Position numbers and translations under genes: made by a program
The notes under the pieces: model-generated
Databases searched by the model: none
What the model saw: only the letters and a program-made list of their open reading frames with translations
What the model was told of the DNA's origin: nothing
Part shown: piece after piece, positions 7,668-15,551 of the stretch
How positions within the stretch are numbered: position 1 is the stretch's first letter
How the letters are laid out: each line of letters opens with the position of its first letter
DNA from: JAJYUU01 sp963822955
Lineage (GTDB): Bacteria; Actinomycetota; Actinomycetes; Streptosporangiales; Streptosporangiaceae
Direction: 5' to 3'
Assembly (NCBI GenBank): GCA_963822955.1
Contig: CAWGJS010000002.1
Coordinates: 1,736,001 to 1,800,000, forward strand
Length of the DNA stretch: 64,000 nt

Positions 7668-8540
7668 ATGCTGAGTATGGGTAAGGCTGACCGCAACAAG
7701 GCCCAGTCCGCGCGGGCGCGGATCGCAGCGCAGCAGGCGCAGCAGCGCCGCGCGGAGAAGCGCCGCAGGATTCTCGCCGTCAGCGCCGTGGGCGTGGTTG
7801 TGCTGGTGGTCATCGGCATCATCGTCGCCATCGAACTGGGCAAGAGCACGCCCAAGCAGTCCTCAGCCACCACGGGCCCGCTGCCGTCCAGCGTCCAGGC
7901 GAAGCTGAACGTGCCGGTGAGCGCCCTGGCAGCCGTAGGCGCTGGCTCCGTACCCCCGGCAGCGGTCAAGCCGGTCACCGGTCCCCCGCTGGCGTCGGGC
8001 GGCAAGCCGGAAATGCTGTACATCGGCGCCGAGTGGTGCCCTTACTGCGCTGCTGAGCGGTGGGCGATGGCGGTCGCCCTCAGCCGCTTCGGCACCTTCA
8101 GCCCGCTCAAGGGCATCCACTCATCGTCGACAGACGTGTACCCGAACACCGCGACACTGACGTTCTACAACGCCAAGTACACGAGCAAGTACCTGGTGTT
8201 CACCCCGGTTGAGAACGAGGACATCAATCGCAACCTGCTGCAGAAGGTTACCCCCGCACAGCAGGCGCTGTGGGCGAAGTACGAGCCGCCCGGCGGCAGT
8301 TACCCGTTCATCAATATCGGCAATAAGTTCGTGGCCTCGACCACGTATAACCCGCAAGTGCTGAAGGGCCTCACCTGGAGCCAGATCGCCGCGGACCTGC
8401 ATAACCCCTCATCGCCGGTCGCAAAGGGCGCCGTCGGGTCGGCCAACCTCTTCACGGCGGCGATCTGCAAGATGACCGGCAACGCCCCGGCCAATGTCTG
8501 CACGACCGCTCCGGTCAGCGCCCTGGAGGGCAAGATCTAA
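7668..8540 (+). CDS. DUF929-family membrane-anchored thioredoxin-like protein (copy 2)
   Basis: 290 residues, clearly a paralogue of the protein at 5764-6660. Both begin MGKA(E/D)R, carry a basic helix, a single membrane span (here about 35-56) and a GAE(Y/W)CPYCAAERWAM core (C124-C127). They also share SSS(A/T)DVYP and a C-terminal PSSPVAKG..G motif. ATG 7668 has AGGGG 4-5 bases upstream; ATG 7677 aligns better with copy 1. It follows the VKOR gene after 144 bases and could be cotranscribed or have its own promoter. Two paralogues serving one VKOR would allow different substrates, but that is inference. Confidence 0.8.
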   Translation: MLSMGKADRNKAQSARARIAAQQAQQRRAEKRRRILAVSAVGVVVLVVIGIIVAIELGKSTPKQSSATTGPLPSSVQAKLNVPVSALAAVGAGSVPPAAVKPVTGPPLASGGKPEMLYIGAEWCPYCAAERWAMAVALSRFGTFSPLKGIHSSSTDVYPNTATLTFYNAKYTSKYLVFTPVENEDINRNLLQKVTPAQQALWAKYEPPGGSYPFINIGNKFVASTTYNPQVLKGLTWSQIAADLHNPSSPVAKGAVGSANLFTAAICKMTGNAPANVCTTAPVSALEGKI

Positions 8541-8550
8541 CGCAGCATCC

Positions 8551-8607
8551 GGAAAGTGCGGGATGTGGCACGGCATCCCGGAAGCGCAGAATCTGGCCCG
8601 ACATCCC
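8551..8607. repeat. Two imperfect tandem copies of a ~29-bp unit with hairpin
   Basis: Copy 1 (8551-8579) and copy 2 (8580-8607) share the pattern GGAA, GYGCRGRATSTGG, CMCGRCATCCC. Fragments of a third copy (GAAGGCATCCC) follow. Within copy 1, CGGGATG (8559-8565) and CATCCCG (8574-8580) can pair across an 8-base loop. It lies between the DUF929 stop and the ATP-grasp start, so it may end the first transcript or act in the leader of the next. Confidence 0.5.
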
Positions 8608-8671
8608 CGAAGGCATCCCTACCGGGTTTTTGCGGAGCTTGGCGCGGGTATCCACCCGGCGGGAGGCTACC

Positions 8672-10132
8672 GTGACTACTCCTGCCACACTGCGGGGAGT
8701 CTCCGATTTAAGGGAGTTCTTCCGCACCAACCAGCGGCCGATTTACTTTGTCTCGCCGATCGCCTTCAACCTGCTCGGCATCGACCGGTGGGTGCGCGGC
8801 TTCCGCTACGTGTGCCACTACGACTCCTTTGACGGCGGGCACCCGAACGTCTTCGTCCCGGCCGACCGGCGTGCACCGGAGTTCGAGTCGATCGAGGACA
8901 TCTGCAACTACCTGCTCGGCCACCCCGAGGTGATCAGCCTGGTCCGCAGCAGCGGGCCAAGGGGGCTGGTCACGTTCGTGATGTTCGACGAGCAGACCGA
9001 AGCGCTGGCCGCCGGACTGGGCCTGCGGGTCGCTCATCCCCCGGCGGCCCTCCGGCACCGGCTGGATTCCAAGATCGTCACGACGCAGCTCGGCAACGCG
9101 GCAGGCGTGCCCAGTGTGCCGAACGTGCTCGGCCGGGCAGGCAGCTATCAGGAACTGCTCACGCTCGCGGCGACCGCCGGGCTGGGGACGGACCTTGTCG
9201 TGCAGATGCCGTACGGGGACTCGGGCAAGACCACGTTCTTCATCGCGACTGCGGACGCCTGGTCGGCGGCGGCAGCAAAGGAGCCCCTGGCCACCGAGGA
9301 ACTGAAGGTGATGCGCCGGATCGAGCACCGGGCGATCGCGGTAGAGGCGGTGCTAACCAGGCACGGCACGCTCGTCGGGCCGCTGATGAACGACATCACC
9401 GGGCATCCGGAGCTGACCCCGTACCGCGGCGGCTGGGCCGGGAACGACTACCCGGCAACGCTGACCTTCGAGCAGAAGCAGCGCGCCCGTCAGCTCACCC
9501 GCAAGCTCGGTGATCAGCTGGCCACCCAGGGCTATCTCGGCTTCTTCGAGGTCGACTACCTCGTCGATACCGGCTCCGGCGAGCTGTACCTGGGCGAGCT
9601 GAATCCCCGGATCAGCGGCATCAGCCCGATGACCAACGTGACCGCAGGTGCCTACGCTGACATGCCGCTGTTCCTGTTCCACCTGCTGGAGTACCTCGAT
9701 CTTGACTACGAAGTCGACATCGACGAGATCAACGCCCGGTGGTCGCGCGAGTCGGCTGTCGACGTGTGGAGCCAGCTCATTCTCAAGGAGACCGCGCCCG
9801 GGGTGGACCTGCTGACCCGCACACCGCGCAGCGGCGTGTACACGCTCGCTCCGGACGGGACGGCCGACTTCCGGCGCCCGGCCACGGACTGGCATGGCAT
9901 CAGCGACGAGCGGGAGGCCTTCTTCCTGCGGATCCTGGCGCCGGGCGACTTCCGCTACAAGGGCGCGGACCTCGGCGCGCTGGTCACCAGAGGACGACTG
10001 CAGGCCGACGACAACAGGCTCGAGCGCCGCTGCACCCAGTGGATCAGCGGGATCCGCGGCCACTTCGCCGGCTCTCCGGTCGTGCCGCTGCAGCCGCAGC
10101 CAGTAGTGCGCGAGTCGTTCAAGATGGCCTGA
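8672..10132 (+). CDS. ATP-grasp ligase, biotin carboxylase-like
   Basis: 486 residues from GTG 8672, chosen because GGGAGG lies 5 bases upstream; upstream in-frame starts have no such site. The ATP-grasp fold shows in the lid segment VVQMPYGDSGKTTFF (about 175-190) and the metal/ATP site EVDYL ... LYLGELNPRISG (about 300-325), with the paired acidic residue and the E-x-N-P-R signature. The N-terminal domain (residues 10-110) has Rossmann-like strands. Such enzymes join a carboxylate, via an acyl-phosphate, to an amine or thiol. The substrate is unknown, and no dedicated pathway partner lies next to it. Confidence 0.75.
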   Translation: MTTPATLRGVSDLREFFRTNQRPIYFVSPIAFNLLGIDRWVRGFRYVCHYDSFDGGHPNVFVPADRRAPEFESIEDICNYLLGHPEVISLVRSSGPRGLVTFVMFDEQTEALAAGLGLRVAHPPAALRHRLDSKIVTTQLGNAAGVPSVPNVLGRAGSYQELLTLAATAGLGTDLVVQMPYGDSGKTTFFIATADAWSAAAAKEPLATEELKVMRRIEHRAIAVEAVLTRHGTLVGPLMNDITGHPELTPYRGGWAGNDYPATLTFEQKQRARQLTRKLGDQLATQGYLGFFEVDYLVDTGSGELYLGELNPRISGISPMTNVTAGAYADMPLFLFHLLEYLDLDYEVDIDEINARWSRESAVDVWSQLILKETAPGVDLLTRTPRSGVYTLAPDGTADFRRPATDWHGISDEREAFFLRILAPGDFRYKGADLGALVTRGRLQADDNRLERRCTQWISGIRGHFAGSPVVPLQPQPVVRESFKMA

Positions 10133-10156
10133 GCGCAGTAGCCGCCATCGGACATG

Positions 10157-10187
10157 CCCCCGGGCGCCGGACACCGGCCCGCGGGGG
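10157..10187 (+). terminator. Candidate hairpin terminator after the ATP-grasp gene
   Basis: CCCCCG (from 10157) and CGGGGG (to 10187) pair, with an inner CCGG/CCGG stem and a small mismatched zone, 25 bases after the ATP-grasp stop. No T-tract follows, as is common in high-GC actinobacteria. Confidence 0.45.
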
Positions 10188-10284
10188 ACGTATTCGGCGC
10201 CCGCACCGCCGCTGTTGGGCGAGCCTTAGCTGCCGTAGCCCCAAGAGGGGCCGCAGTTGATAACTCACGCCCTATCCGCGGATC

Positions 10285-10656
10285 TCACTCGGGGCCGTGG
10301 CTCACCGCTTCGACGTTGTTGCCGTCAGGATCGCGGACAAAAGCTCCGAAATAGGTCTCATGATACTCCGGCCAGACCCGCGGCTCGTGCAGGACTTCGG
10401 CCCCAGTACTCACCGCTGCGTCGAAGAACGCGCGGACGGCTGCCCGGTCGGCCGCCGTGAAAGCAATATGCGATTCACGGAACCCGTCTCCGGTCTGCTG
10501 CTGGCCAATCCAGAAGTCCGGCGCCGGCGGTATGCCGTAGCCGATAACGGAGCCGAAATCCATGACTCGGCTACCTCCGAGAGGCGCCAGCGCCGCGTCG
10601 TAGAAGGCCGCGCTCGCGGCGACGTCGGCGCACTGGATGGACAAGTGATCGATCAT
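10285..10656 (-). CDS. VOC-family (glyoxalase/bleomycin-resistance fold) protein
   Basis: 123 residues, the usual size of a single VOC protein. It opens with the characteristic DHLSIQCADVAASAAFYDAAL strand-helix. Later elements are HIAFTAADRAAVRAFFDAAV and a closing FVRDPDGNNVEAV, where the metal-ligand glutamate is expected. VOC proteins bind a divalent metal and act as isomerases, dioxygenases, thiol transferases or binding proteins; this one has no diagnostic substrate motif. It is separated from the convergent ATP-grasp gene by a terminator-like hairpin. Confidence 0.85.
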   Translation of the reverse strand: MIDHLSIQCADVAASAAFYDAALAPLGGSRVMDFGSVIGYGIPPAPDFWIGQQQTGDGFRESHIAFTAADRAAVRAFFDAAVSTGAEVLHEPRVWPEYHETYFGAFVRDPDGNNVEAVSHGPE

Positions 10657-10704
10657 CTGACGGGACTCCCTGCGTCGGGCGGCTGGTGATCGGAACGGCT
10701 GGAA

Positions 10705-11559
10705 TCAGGTCTGGCGACCAGTCAGGAACGAGACGACGGCACTCGTGAACGCATCGGCTATCTCCCGCTGGAACGGTCGGCTGGCAAGTAGCGCAGCGTC
10801 CGTCGGGTTCGGCATATTGCCGCACTCAACGAGCACCTTCGGCACCGTGGTCAGGTTGAGCCCCGCCAGGTCGTTGCGGAATATCACTCCGTCGTGCCCG
10901 TAGTAATCGCTCTGCGGCATCCGAGTGGACGCCAGCAGCGCGTGCCGAACGCTTGCGCCGAACCGGATGGAGTCCCTGATCACCTTGTCGTTCGGGCCGT
11001 CAGCCACTGGCTCCAGCACGGTAAAGCCGCGGCCCCATGATGGGCCGCCGTCGGCGTGAATGTCGATCGCCACGTCGGCGTGTGCCGCGTTGATGATCTC
11101 GGCACGGTGGTTCACGCATGGTCCGACACCGCTGTTCGTCTTTCGGGTCATGACGACGGTCGCACCGGCCGCGGCCAGGCTATCCCGGAGGTGACTGGCC
11201 ACGTGGAAGTTAAACAGCGCCTCGGTGTAGCCGCTCTCAGTCTGCGTACCGGCGGTGTCGCAGGTTTCCTGCTCCCGCCCGTTCCAGATCAGCTGGTTGA
11301 TGTAGCCGGGATCAGTGAAGTTGCCGCCGTTGTGACCCGGGTCGATGCCGACCACCTTCCCGGCTAGCGGCTGGGCGGCCGAGCTCGGGCTAGCCGAGGG
11401 GCTAAGCGATCCGCTGATCGACGGCCCGCTGGCTGGCGAGCTAGCCCTCGAGCTCCCGGCGGCTGCGGGCGGCGGAAGTTTCTGCGCAGCGGCGCACCCC
11501 GCGCAGGGCAGGGCTGCTAGGGCCAGCGAGATTGCCGCCTCGCGCCGGGTTAGCCGCAT
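10705..11559 (-). CDS. N-acetylmuramoyl-L-alanine amidase (Amidase_3) lipoprotein
   Basis: 284 residues. The N-terminus has an RR pair, a short hydrophobic stretch and a cysteine (LPCAGC) fitting a lipobox, followed by a Ser/Ala/Pro linker to about residue 65. The catalytic domain begins VVGIDPGHNGG, whose histidine is the first zinc ligand. It continues with HRAEIINAAHADVAIDIHADGG (second zinc histidine) and VPKVLVECGNMPNPTDA (catalytic glutamate), the Amidase_3 pattern. It should cleave the amide between muramic acid and the stem peptide outside the cell. The 103-residue spacing between the first zinc motif and the HADG motif is somewhat long because of an inserted cysteine-containing loop. 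Confidence 0.88.
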   Translation of the reverse strand: MRLTRREAAISLALAALPCAGCAAAQKLPPPAAAGSSRASSPASGPSISGSLSPSASPSSAAQPLAGKVVGIDPGHNGGNFTDPGYINQLIWNGREQETCDTAGTQTESGYTEALFNFHVASHLRDSLAAAGATVVMTRKTNSGVGPCVNHRAEIINAAHADVAIDIHADGGPSWGRGFTVLEPVADGPNDKVIRDSIRFGASVRHALLASTRMPQSDYYGHDGVIFRNDLAGLNLTTVPKVLVECGNMPNPTDAALLASRPFQREIADAFTSAVVSFLTGRQT

Positions 11560-11609
11560 TGTCTGACAGTAGCTCGGTAGGCCGCCCTGCGGCAGCCGGT
11601 GCGGGAACC

Positions 11610-12443
11610 TCAGGACTTAATCCAGGCCTCGCTGTGCTGCCACAGCTGGGCGGCAAGATCGGGAGTGGCGACCTGGCTGGGCTCGCGCTCGGCGCAGTTG
11701 TCGTAGTACCGGCCGCTGACGCCGGCCAGCTCGGGTGCGGTCGCGCAGTACAGCGACGTCTGCGCACCCTGCTCCACGGTCAGCATCCGCATGGTGACCA
11801 GCGGGCGGATCGGCCATGGCACCCGGCGCCAGATGTCCGAGGCCACGACACCCGGGTGCAGCGCGTAGGTGGTCGCCCCGGTACCGGCCAGCCGCCGGGC
11901 CAGCTCCTGGGTAAACAGCACGTTGCACAGCTTGGAGACCGAGTACTCGGCCATGCCGGTGATCCCGCGTGCCGGGCGCCGCAGCTGGTCGAAGTCGATG
12001 CCCTTAGCGGCGTAATGTGCGTCGCTCGCCACATTGACGATCCTGGCCTTACTGCTGGTGAGGCAGTCAAGCAGCGCGATCGTGAAGGCGAAGTGCCCGA
12101 GGTGGTTGACGCCGAACATCAGCTCGTAGCCGTCTTTGGTGAGGCCGCGCTGGCCGCCGACGCCGGCGTTGTTCACCAGCACATGCAGGGGCTCGCCGAG
12201 CGCGAGGAACTCCTTCGCGCTAGCCCGGACTGAGGCGAGGTCAGCCAGGTCCAGCTTGAGGAAGCTGACGTGGTCGGGACCGGCCGCGGCCGCGATAGCT
12301 GCCTGCGCGGCCCGGCCCTTCTGCTCGGACCGGCAGGCGATGTGCACTCGGCCGCCACGAACCGCGAGCGCAGTCGCGGTGGCCAGGCCGATGCCGGTGT
12401 TACCACCGGTGACCAGGAACGTTCGTCCATTCAGGTCGCCCAT
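11610..12443 (-). CDS. Short-chain dehydrogenase/reductase (retinol dehydrogenase-like)
   Basis: 277 residues from ATG 12443, which has AGGTGAGG 6 bases upstream; a longer in-frame extension is not supported. Motifs are TGGNTGIG (cofactor loop, residues 12-19), the NADP-type basic ACRSEQKG, NNAG, and the catalytic S / YSVSK pair (AEYSVSKLCN). HPGVVASDIW is typical of the classical SDR subgroup related to retinol dehydrogenases/oxidoreductases. It should reduce or oxidise a carbonyl/alcohol with NADP(H); the substrate is unknown. It stands between an amidase gene and a secreted-protein gene with no obvious pathway link. Confidence 0.88.
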   Translation of the reverse strand: MGDLNGRTFLVTGGNTGIGLATATALAVRGGRVHIACRSEQKGRAAQAAIAAAAGPDHVSFLKLDLADLASVRASAKEFLALGEPLHVLVNNAGVGGQRGLTKDGYELMFGVNHLGHFAFTIALLDCLTSSKARIVNVASDAHYAAKGIDFDQLRRPARGITGMAEYSVSKLCNVLFTQELARRLAGTGATTYALHPGVVASDIWRRVPWPIRPLVTMRMLTVEQGAQTSLYCATAPELAGVSGRYYDNCAEREPSQVATPDLAAQLWQHSEAWIKS

Positions 12444-12528
12444 TTCAGTCCTCACCTTGCTGGCTGACGACCTGCTGACGGCCGCGAAGGCAAGCGTGCC
12501 GCAGTCCTCGCTGGTCCGCAACGTGGGA

Positions 12529-13104
12529 TTACCAGCGGAGTGATCCCCAGGTCCGGGTGCGCTGCCAGAATCGCGTCAGCTGCGAGCCGCAGCCGCCGCC
12601 ATGCTCCTTCTTCAGATGGCCGACGATCCTGGTGACGAAGGCACCGGAACCGGTGGCGTTCCGGTACCGCCGCCCGCCGCCCCGAATCGCGTAGTCGCCG
12701 CGGACCACCTCGGTGAACCTGCAGGACGGGCTCGGCACCGAAACCGACCTGAGCGCGGGATAGCTCACCAGCCGCACAGCGCCGTGCGCGAAAACCAGCC
12801 GGGTCACGGTGCGGCGCGGCGAGACCGCCCTGATCCGGCCAAAGCCGCGGGCGTTGAGCACGCCCACCGCCCGGAGCTGCTCCCGGCGGCTGTGAGCCTG
12901 ATAGCTGACAAGAGTGAACTGCTCCTGGTGGTCGCTGGCCGCCGGCATTGTCGGCGCCACGCCGGACGACCGTGCCGCGAGAGCTGGTCCTGCGGCGAGC
13001 ACTGGCAGCACGAGGACCGGAACGATGAGCACCGGGGCCGCCAGAGCAGCAAGGGCCGCAGCCAGCGACCTGGCGGGCATGGTCAGTCGGCTAGCGGTTA
13101 GCAT
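12529..13104 (-). CDS. Secreted protein, allene-oxide-cyclase/dirigent-like barrel (tentative)
   Basis: 191 residues. A hydrophobic signal (about 12-43) ends AAGPALA. The mature part is strand-rich and contains FTLVSYQAHSRRE, RLVFAHGAVRLV and DYAIRGGGRRYRNATGSGAF. The glycine-rich last motif resembles the GGTGRYxxATGxG turn of allene-oxide-cyclase-like or dirigent barrels, which is only suggestive. The C-terminus is basic with a CGSQLTRFWQR segment. The gene lies 30 bases after a membrane-protein gene on the same strand, so it may be the last member of the mau-like operon. No enzyme activity is claimed. Confidence 0.6.
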   Translation of the reverse strand: MLTASRLTMPARSLAAALAALAAPVLIVPVLVLPVLAAGPALAARSSGVAPTMPAASDHQEQFTLVSYQAHSRREQLRAVGVLNARGFGRIRAVSPRRTVTRLVFAHGAVRLVSYPALRSVSVPSPSCRFTEVVRGDYAIRGGGRRYRNATGSGAFVTRIVGHLKKEHGGGCGSQLTRFWQRTRTWGSLRW

Positions 13105-13134
13105 CGGTTCTCCCTTGTCCTGCTCGAGTGGTCA

Positions 13135-13656
13135 TCACAGGCGGTACCCGGCCGTCACGATGGCTGCTCCGGCCACTGCCAGCAGGGCCATGCCGTCCAG
13201 CACTCGCCACCGGAGTGTGCGCAGCAGCAGGGCGAACGGCTCATCTTGCGGCCTGGCGCTGTCACGCAGCACCGCGACGGCGCGGCCGCTCGCGTGCGCC
13301 GTGCCAATCAGCGCCGCGACCCAGACTGCGGCTGGCAGGCCACCGGCCGTAGCGGCCAGGATGACCAGCATGCCGAAGCTCGCATACGGATTCCTGGTCA
13401 GCAGGCCAGGTCCGAGTATCGCGCCCCAGAGCGCGATCCGTCGGCCGCCGCTCCCGCCGAGCAGCAGGTCCTGGGGTACCTGCCAGCGGCGTCCCGGCGC
13501 GGCTGGCCGGGCCATGCCGCTGGCTTCCACCACGCCGTAGCCGATGCCATAGACCGCAGCCGCGACAACCGCGCCCGGGGCGATGGGCAGCCCGGCGAGC
13601 ACGAGGCCGACCAGCGCCCACACGACCGCCGCCGGCAGCGCATAGGCCACCAGCAC
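13135..13656 (-). CDS. Polytopic membrane protein of the mau-like operon
   Basis: 173 residues from GTG 13656, with about four to five hydrophobic segments (residues 1-24, 28-44, 73-88, 94-118, 152-170) and basic loops. I do not recognise a named family. The same frame is open upstream of the GTG back to a TGA at 13723, which is the stop of the small membrane protein before it. The 22 codons in between also encode hydrophobic residues (SLAACLP). Either the start lies at the GTG or the two pieces were once one protein of about 260 residues. The position within the operon suggests a membrane role in thiol or cofactor handling, but this is only context. Confidence 0.55.
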   Translation of the reverse strand: MLVAYALPAAVVWALVGLVLAGLPIAPGAVVAAAVYGIGYGVVEASGMARPAAPGRRWQVPQDLLLGGSGGRRIALWGAILGPGLLTRNPYASFGMLVILAATAGGLPAAVWVAALIGTAHASGRAVAVLRDSARPQDEPFALLLRTLRWRVLDGMALLAVAGAAIVTAGYRL

Positions 13657-13722
13657 GCTGCAGGCCCTGGCGAGCCTCCCGACCGGAAGGCAGGCAGCCA
13701 GTGAGGCCGCCGAATTGGCACC

Positions 13723-13920
13723 TCAAGGCGAGTAGGCCTTCCCGTAGCCGTTGGCTGCCGCGAGCAGGACCGCCATCACGGCCAGAACTTTGGTGTTGCC
13801 CGTCGCCACCCAGGCGACGGCCATGCCGCCGGCGATCGCGGCCACTCCGAGCACCGCCCGGATCGCGGACCGGTCGGCCGGCCACTCCCCAAGCTGCCCC
13901 GCCATTGGCTGCCCTGGCAT
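13723..13920 (-). CDS. Small two-span membrane protein, 65 aa
   Basis: 65 residues from ATG 13920, preceded by GATGAGG at a good distance and 7 bases after the stop of the MauA-like gene. Residues 20-38 (VLGVAAIAGGMAVAWVA) and 43-57 (VLAVMAVLLAAANGY) are likely membrane segments; the N-terminus is soluble. The function is unknown. It is in the same frame as the following membrane protein, separated from it by a TGA, so it may be the front part of a broken larger protein. Tight spacing says it belongs to the mau-like operon. Confidence 0.6.
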   Translation of the reverse strand: MPGQPMAGQLGEWPADRSAIRAVLGVAAIAGGMAVAWVATGNTKVLAVMAVLLAAANGYGKAYSP

Positions 13921-13927
13921 CGTGACC

Positions 13928-14446
13928 TCATCCCTGGCTGAGGGACGGGGGCGACCCGGTCGCCGGCAGCCCGGCCAGCTGGATCCGGTGCTGCTCGGCG
14001 CGCACGTCGGCAACCGTCTGGCAGTGGCAGCACACGCACTCGCTCAGGCAAGTGCACCAGCCCTTGCAGCCGGATTTGCCGATGCAGTCGTAGCAGACCC
14101 GGTAGCCGTAGCCCTTACCGACGCCCATGCACGCGATCCAGGTGCCCTGCGGCCATTCGCAGCGGTAGCCCTGAGAGTTGAAGCAGTCGCCGGTGAACGA
14201 GCCCTTGCACAGCTCGTGACCGTGCGGGCAACCGACTTCCGGGCAGCCTGAGCACCTGCGGGTCGGGCCGCACCGGCAGTCGGCAGCGAGCGCTGGGCGC
14301 TCGCCCACCGCCAGGGCGGCGATCCCCGCGCTGCCGCCGATAAGGACGCTGCGCAGGGCGTTCCGCCTGCTCAGCTGCCGGGCTGCCCGCTCGGCCAAGG
14401 AACCGATGTGAGCGTCGAACCGCTCCCCTGCTTGCTTCCAGCTCAT
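13928..14446 (-). CDS. Cysteine-rich Tat-exported protein resembling methylamine dehydrogenase light chain (MauA-like)
   Basis: 172 residues. The N-terminal 54 residues resemble the long MauA leader: an amphipathic helix, then SRRNALRSVLIGG (twin-arginine type) and a cleavage site near PALAAD. The mature part has 18 cysteines (C57-C142). GTWIAC followed by YGYRVCYDCIGKSGC and WCTC lines up by eye with the SWVASC ... YRDCCG ... CPC scaffold of the MADH light chain, W103 falling at the place of tryptophylquinone precursor Trp57. The C-terminal segment carrying the partner Trp108 is absent. Canonical TTQ therefore cannot form as in MADH. Its ATG overlaps the stop of the MauD-like gene; MauE-like follows upstream. 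The function is unknown. Confidence 0.65.
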   Translation of the reverse strand: MSWKQAGERFDAHIGSLAERAARQLSRRNALRSVLIGGSAGIAALAVGERPALAADCRCGPTRRCSGCPEVGCPHGHELCKGSFTGDCFNSQGYRCEWPQGTWIACMGVGKGYGYRVCYDCIGKSGCKGWCTCLSECVCCHCQTVADVRAEQHRIQLAGLPATGSPPSLSQG

Positions 14447-15009
14447 CGCGCGGCCTCGCTTTCCCTGAGGATCGCGGCTGCTTGTGCCCGCACATCGGAG
14501 CGACTGCTGGTCACGGCAACCGCCCGCACCACGCCGTCACCGTCGATGGCGACCAGCAGCGGCGTGCCCGTGACGTGGTATCCGCTGACTTCGGCGGTCG
14601 TGAGCGGACGGCCGATCTCCAGGCTGGTCGCCTGGAACGATGCGGAGATGCCGAGATACCCGGGCGGGTCGGATATGAGCAGCAGGACGCGTATCCCGGC
14701 GAGCTCCCCGGCGGCCGCCAGCTCGCCCAGATTCGCGACGAGCTGCTCGCAGGACGGGCAGGTCGGGTCCACGAAAGCGACCAGCGCTGGCTCACCGTCG
14801 CCGGGCGTTAGCCGACCGGGGCTGCCAGCCGGGAGGCGGGAGTACCGGATCGGGGCCGCCTTACTGCCGACGGCCGGTCCCGGTGATTCTGGCCCGGCTG
14901 CGGTGCTCAGCAGCCGGCCAAGCTGCCGGTACAGCACCAGCACCAGTGTCCCGAGCCCGAACAGCACCGCCCACTGCGCTATCTCGAGGTACAGCGGTAT
15001 CCGAATCAC
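14443..15009 (-). CDS. MauD-like membrane-anchored thioredoxin-fold protein (CPSC)
   Basis: 188 residues from GTG 15009, which overlaps the preceding stop as GTGA. One N-terminal membrane span (about 9-27) is followed by a linker and a thioredoxin/TlpA-like domain with C84-P-S-C87 in FVDPTCPSC and a cis-proline segment VTGTPLLVAIDGDG. MauD is the thiol-disulfide protein needed to make the many disulfides of the methylamine dehydrogenase light chain. The same order (E, D, A-like) here and the cysteine-rich product of the next gene make a disulfide-formation or isomerase role for that protein likely. The direction of electron flow cannot be read from sequence. Confidence 0.78.
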   Translation of the reverse strand: MIRIPLYLEIAQWAVLFGLGTLVLVLYRQLGRLLSTAAGPESPGPAVGSKAAPIRYSRLPAGSPGRLTPGDGEPALVAFVDPTCPSCEQLVANLGELAAAGELAGIRVLLLISDPPGYLGISASFQATSLEIGRPLTTAEVSGYHVTGTPLLVAIDGDGVVRAVAVTSSRSDVRAQAAAILRESEAAR

Positions 15010-15551
15010 GCGACCATCCCGGAGGTTGCAGACTTCCCCAGAGCCTTCGCCGCGGTAAAGACGGCTGCGACGAGCAGCCCCGCAGCAGCCAGCAAGAGCA
15101 CGTGCAAACCCGCGCCGAAGTGCAGCTGCGCGGCCGGCTGTACCCGCTGGCAGGCCAGGGCGGCTGCGGCGGCGATGAGCAGGGCTTGGAGCAACGTGCG
15201 GGCACTGAACCCGCGGCGGCTCAGGGCACCGAAGCAATGACATGGCCGGCCGCGGTGGCGGGCGTAGCCGACGCCAGCCACCGCCGCGAATCCGCAGCCC
15301 AGCGTCAGCACAGCCAGGTTGAGCCAGCCAACCGCGGGCCAGCACAGGCTGACACCCCCGGCAATCATTTCGGCGGCCGCGACGGTGATCGCAGCGGCCG
15401 GAAGCGCCGGCGAGATGCGGGCCACTGCGCGGGCAGGTACGAACAGCCTGATCGTGACGGCGAAGCCGGCGACATCGGCGAGCTTCGCCCCGCCCGAGGC
15501 GAGCAGGAGTACCGCGATCGCTGCCTTGGCCGTCAGCACGGGAACGGTCAC
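15006..15551 (-). CDS. MauE/DoxX-like redox-associated membrane protein
   Basis: 181 residues from GTG 15551, overlapping the upstream stop (GTGA). Four to five hydrophobic helices (about 5-22, 50-72, 76-95, 119-136, 148-168) and the motif C104-H-C106-F-G in RPCHCFG match MauE-type proteins (MauE/DoxX family), in which a CxCFG motif sits between helices. MauE is required with MauD for maturation of methylamine dehydrogenase light chain and is thought to pass electrons across the membrane. The protein lies directly before the MauD-like gene as in mau operons. A longer open frame upstream (to 16052) belongs to a different overlapping gene. Confidence 0.8.
   Translation of the reverse strand: MTVPVLTAKAAIAVLLLASGGAKLADVAGFAVTIRLFVPARAVARISPALPAAAITVAAAEMIAGGVSLCWPAVGWLNLAVLTLGCGFAAVAGVGYARHRGRPCHCFGALSRRGFSARTLLQALLIAAAAALACQRVQPAAQLHFGAGLHVLLLAAAGLLVAAVFTAAKALGKSATSGMVA

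Noticed and set aside
13723..13725. Selenocysteine recoding of the TGA between the two membrane-protein frames
   Set aside because: No selenocysteine insertion hairpin was seen directly after the TGA and no selenoprotein family is matched.
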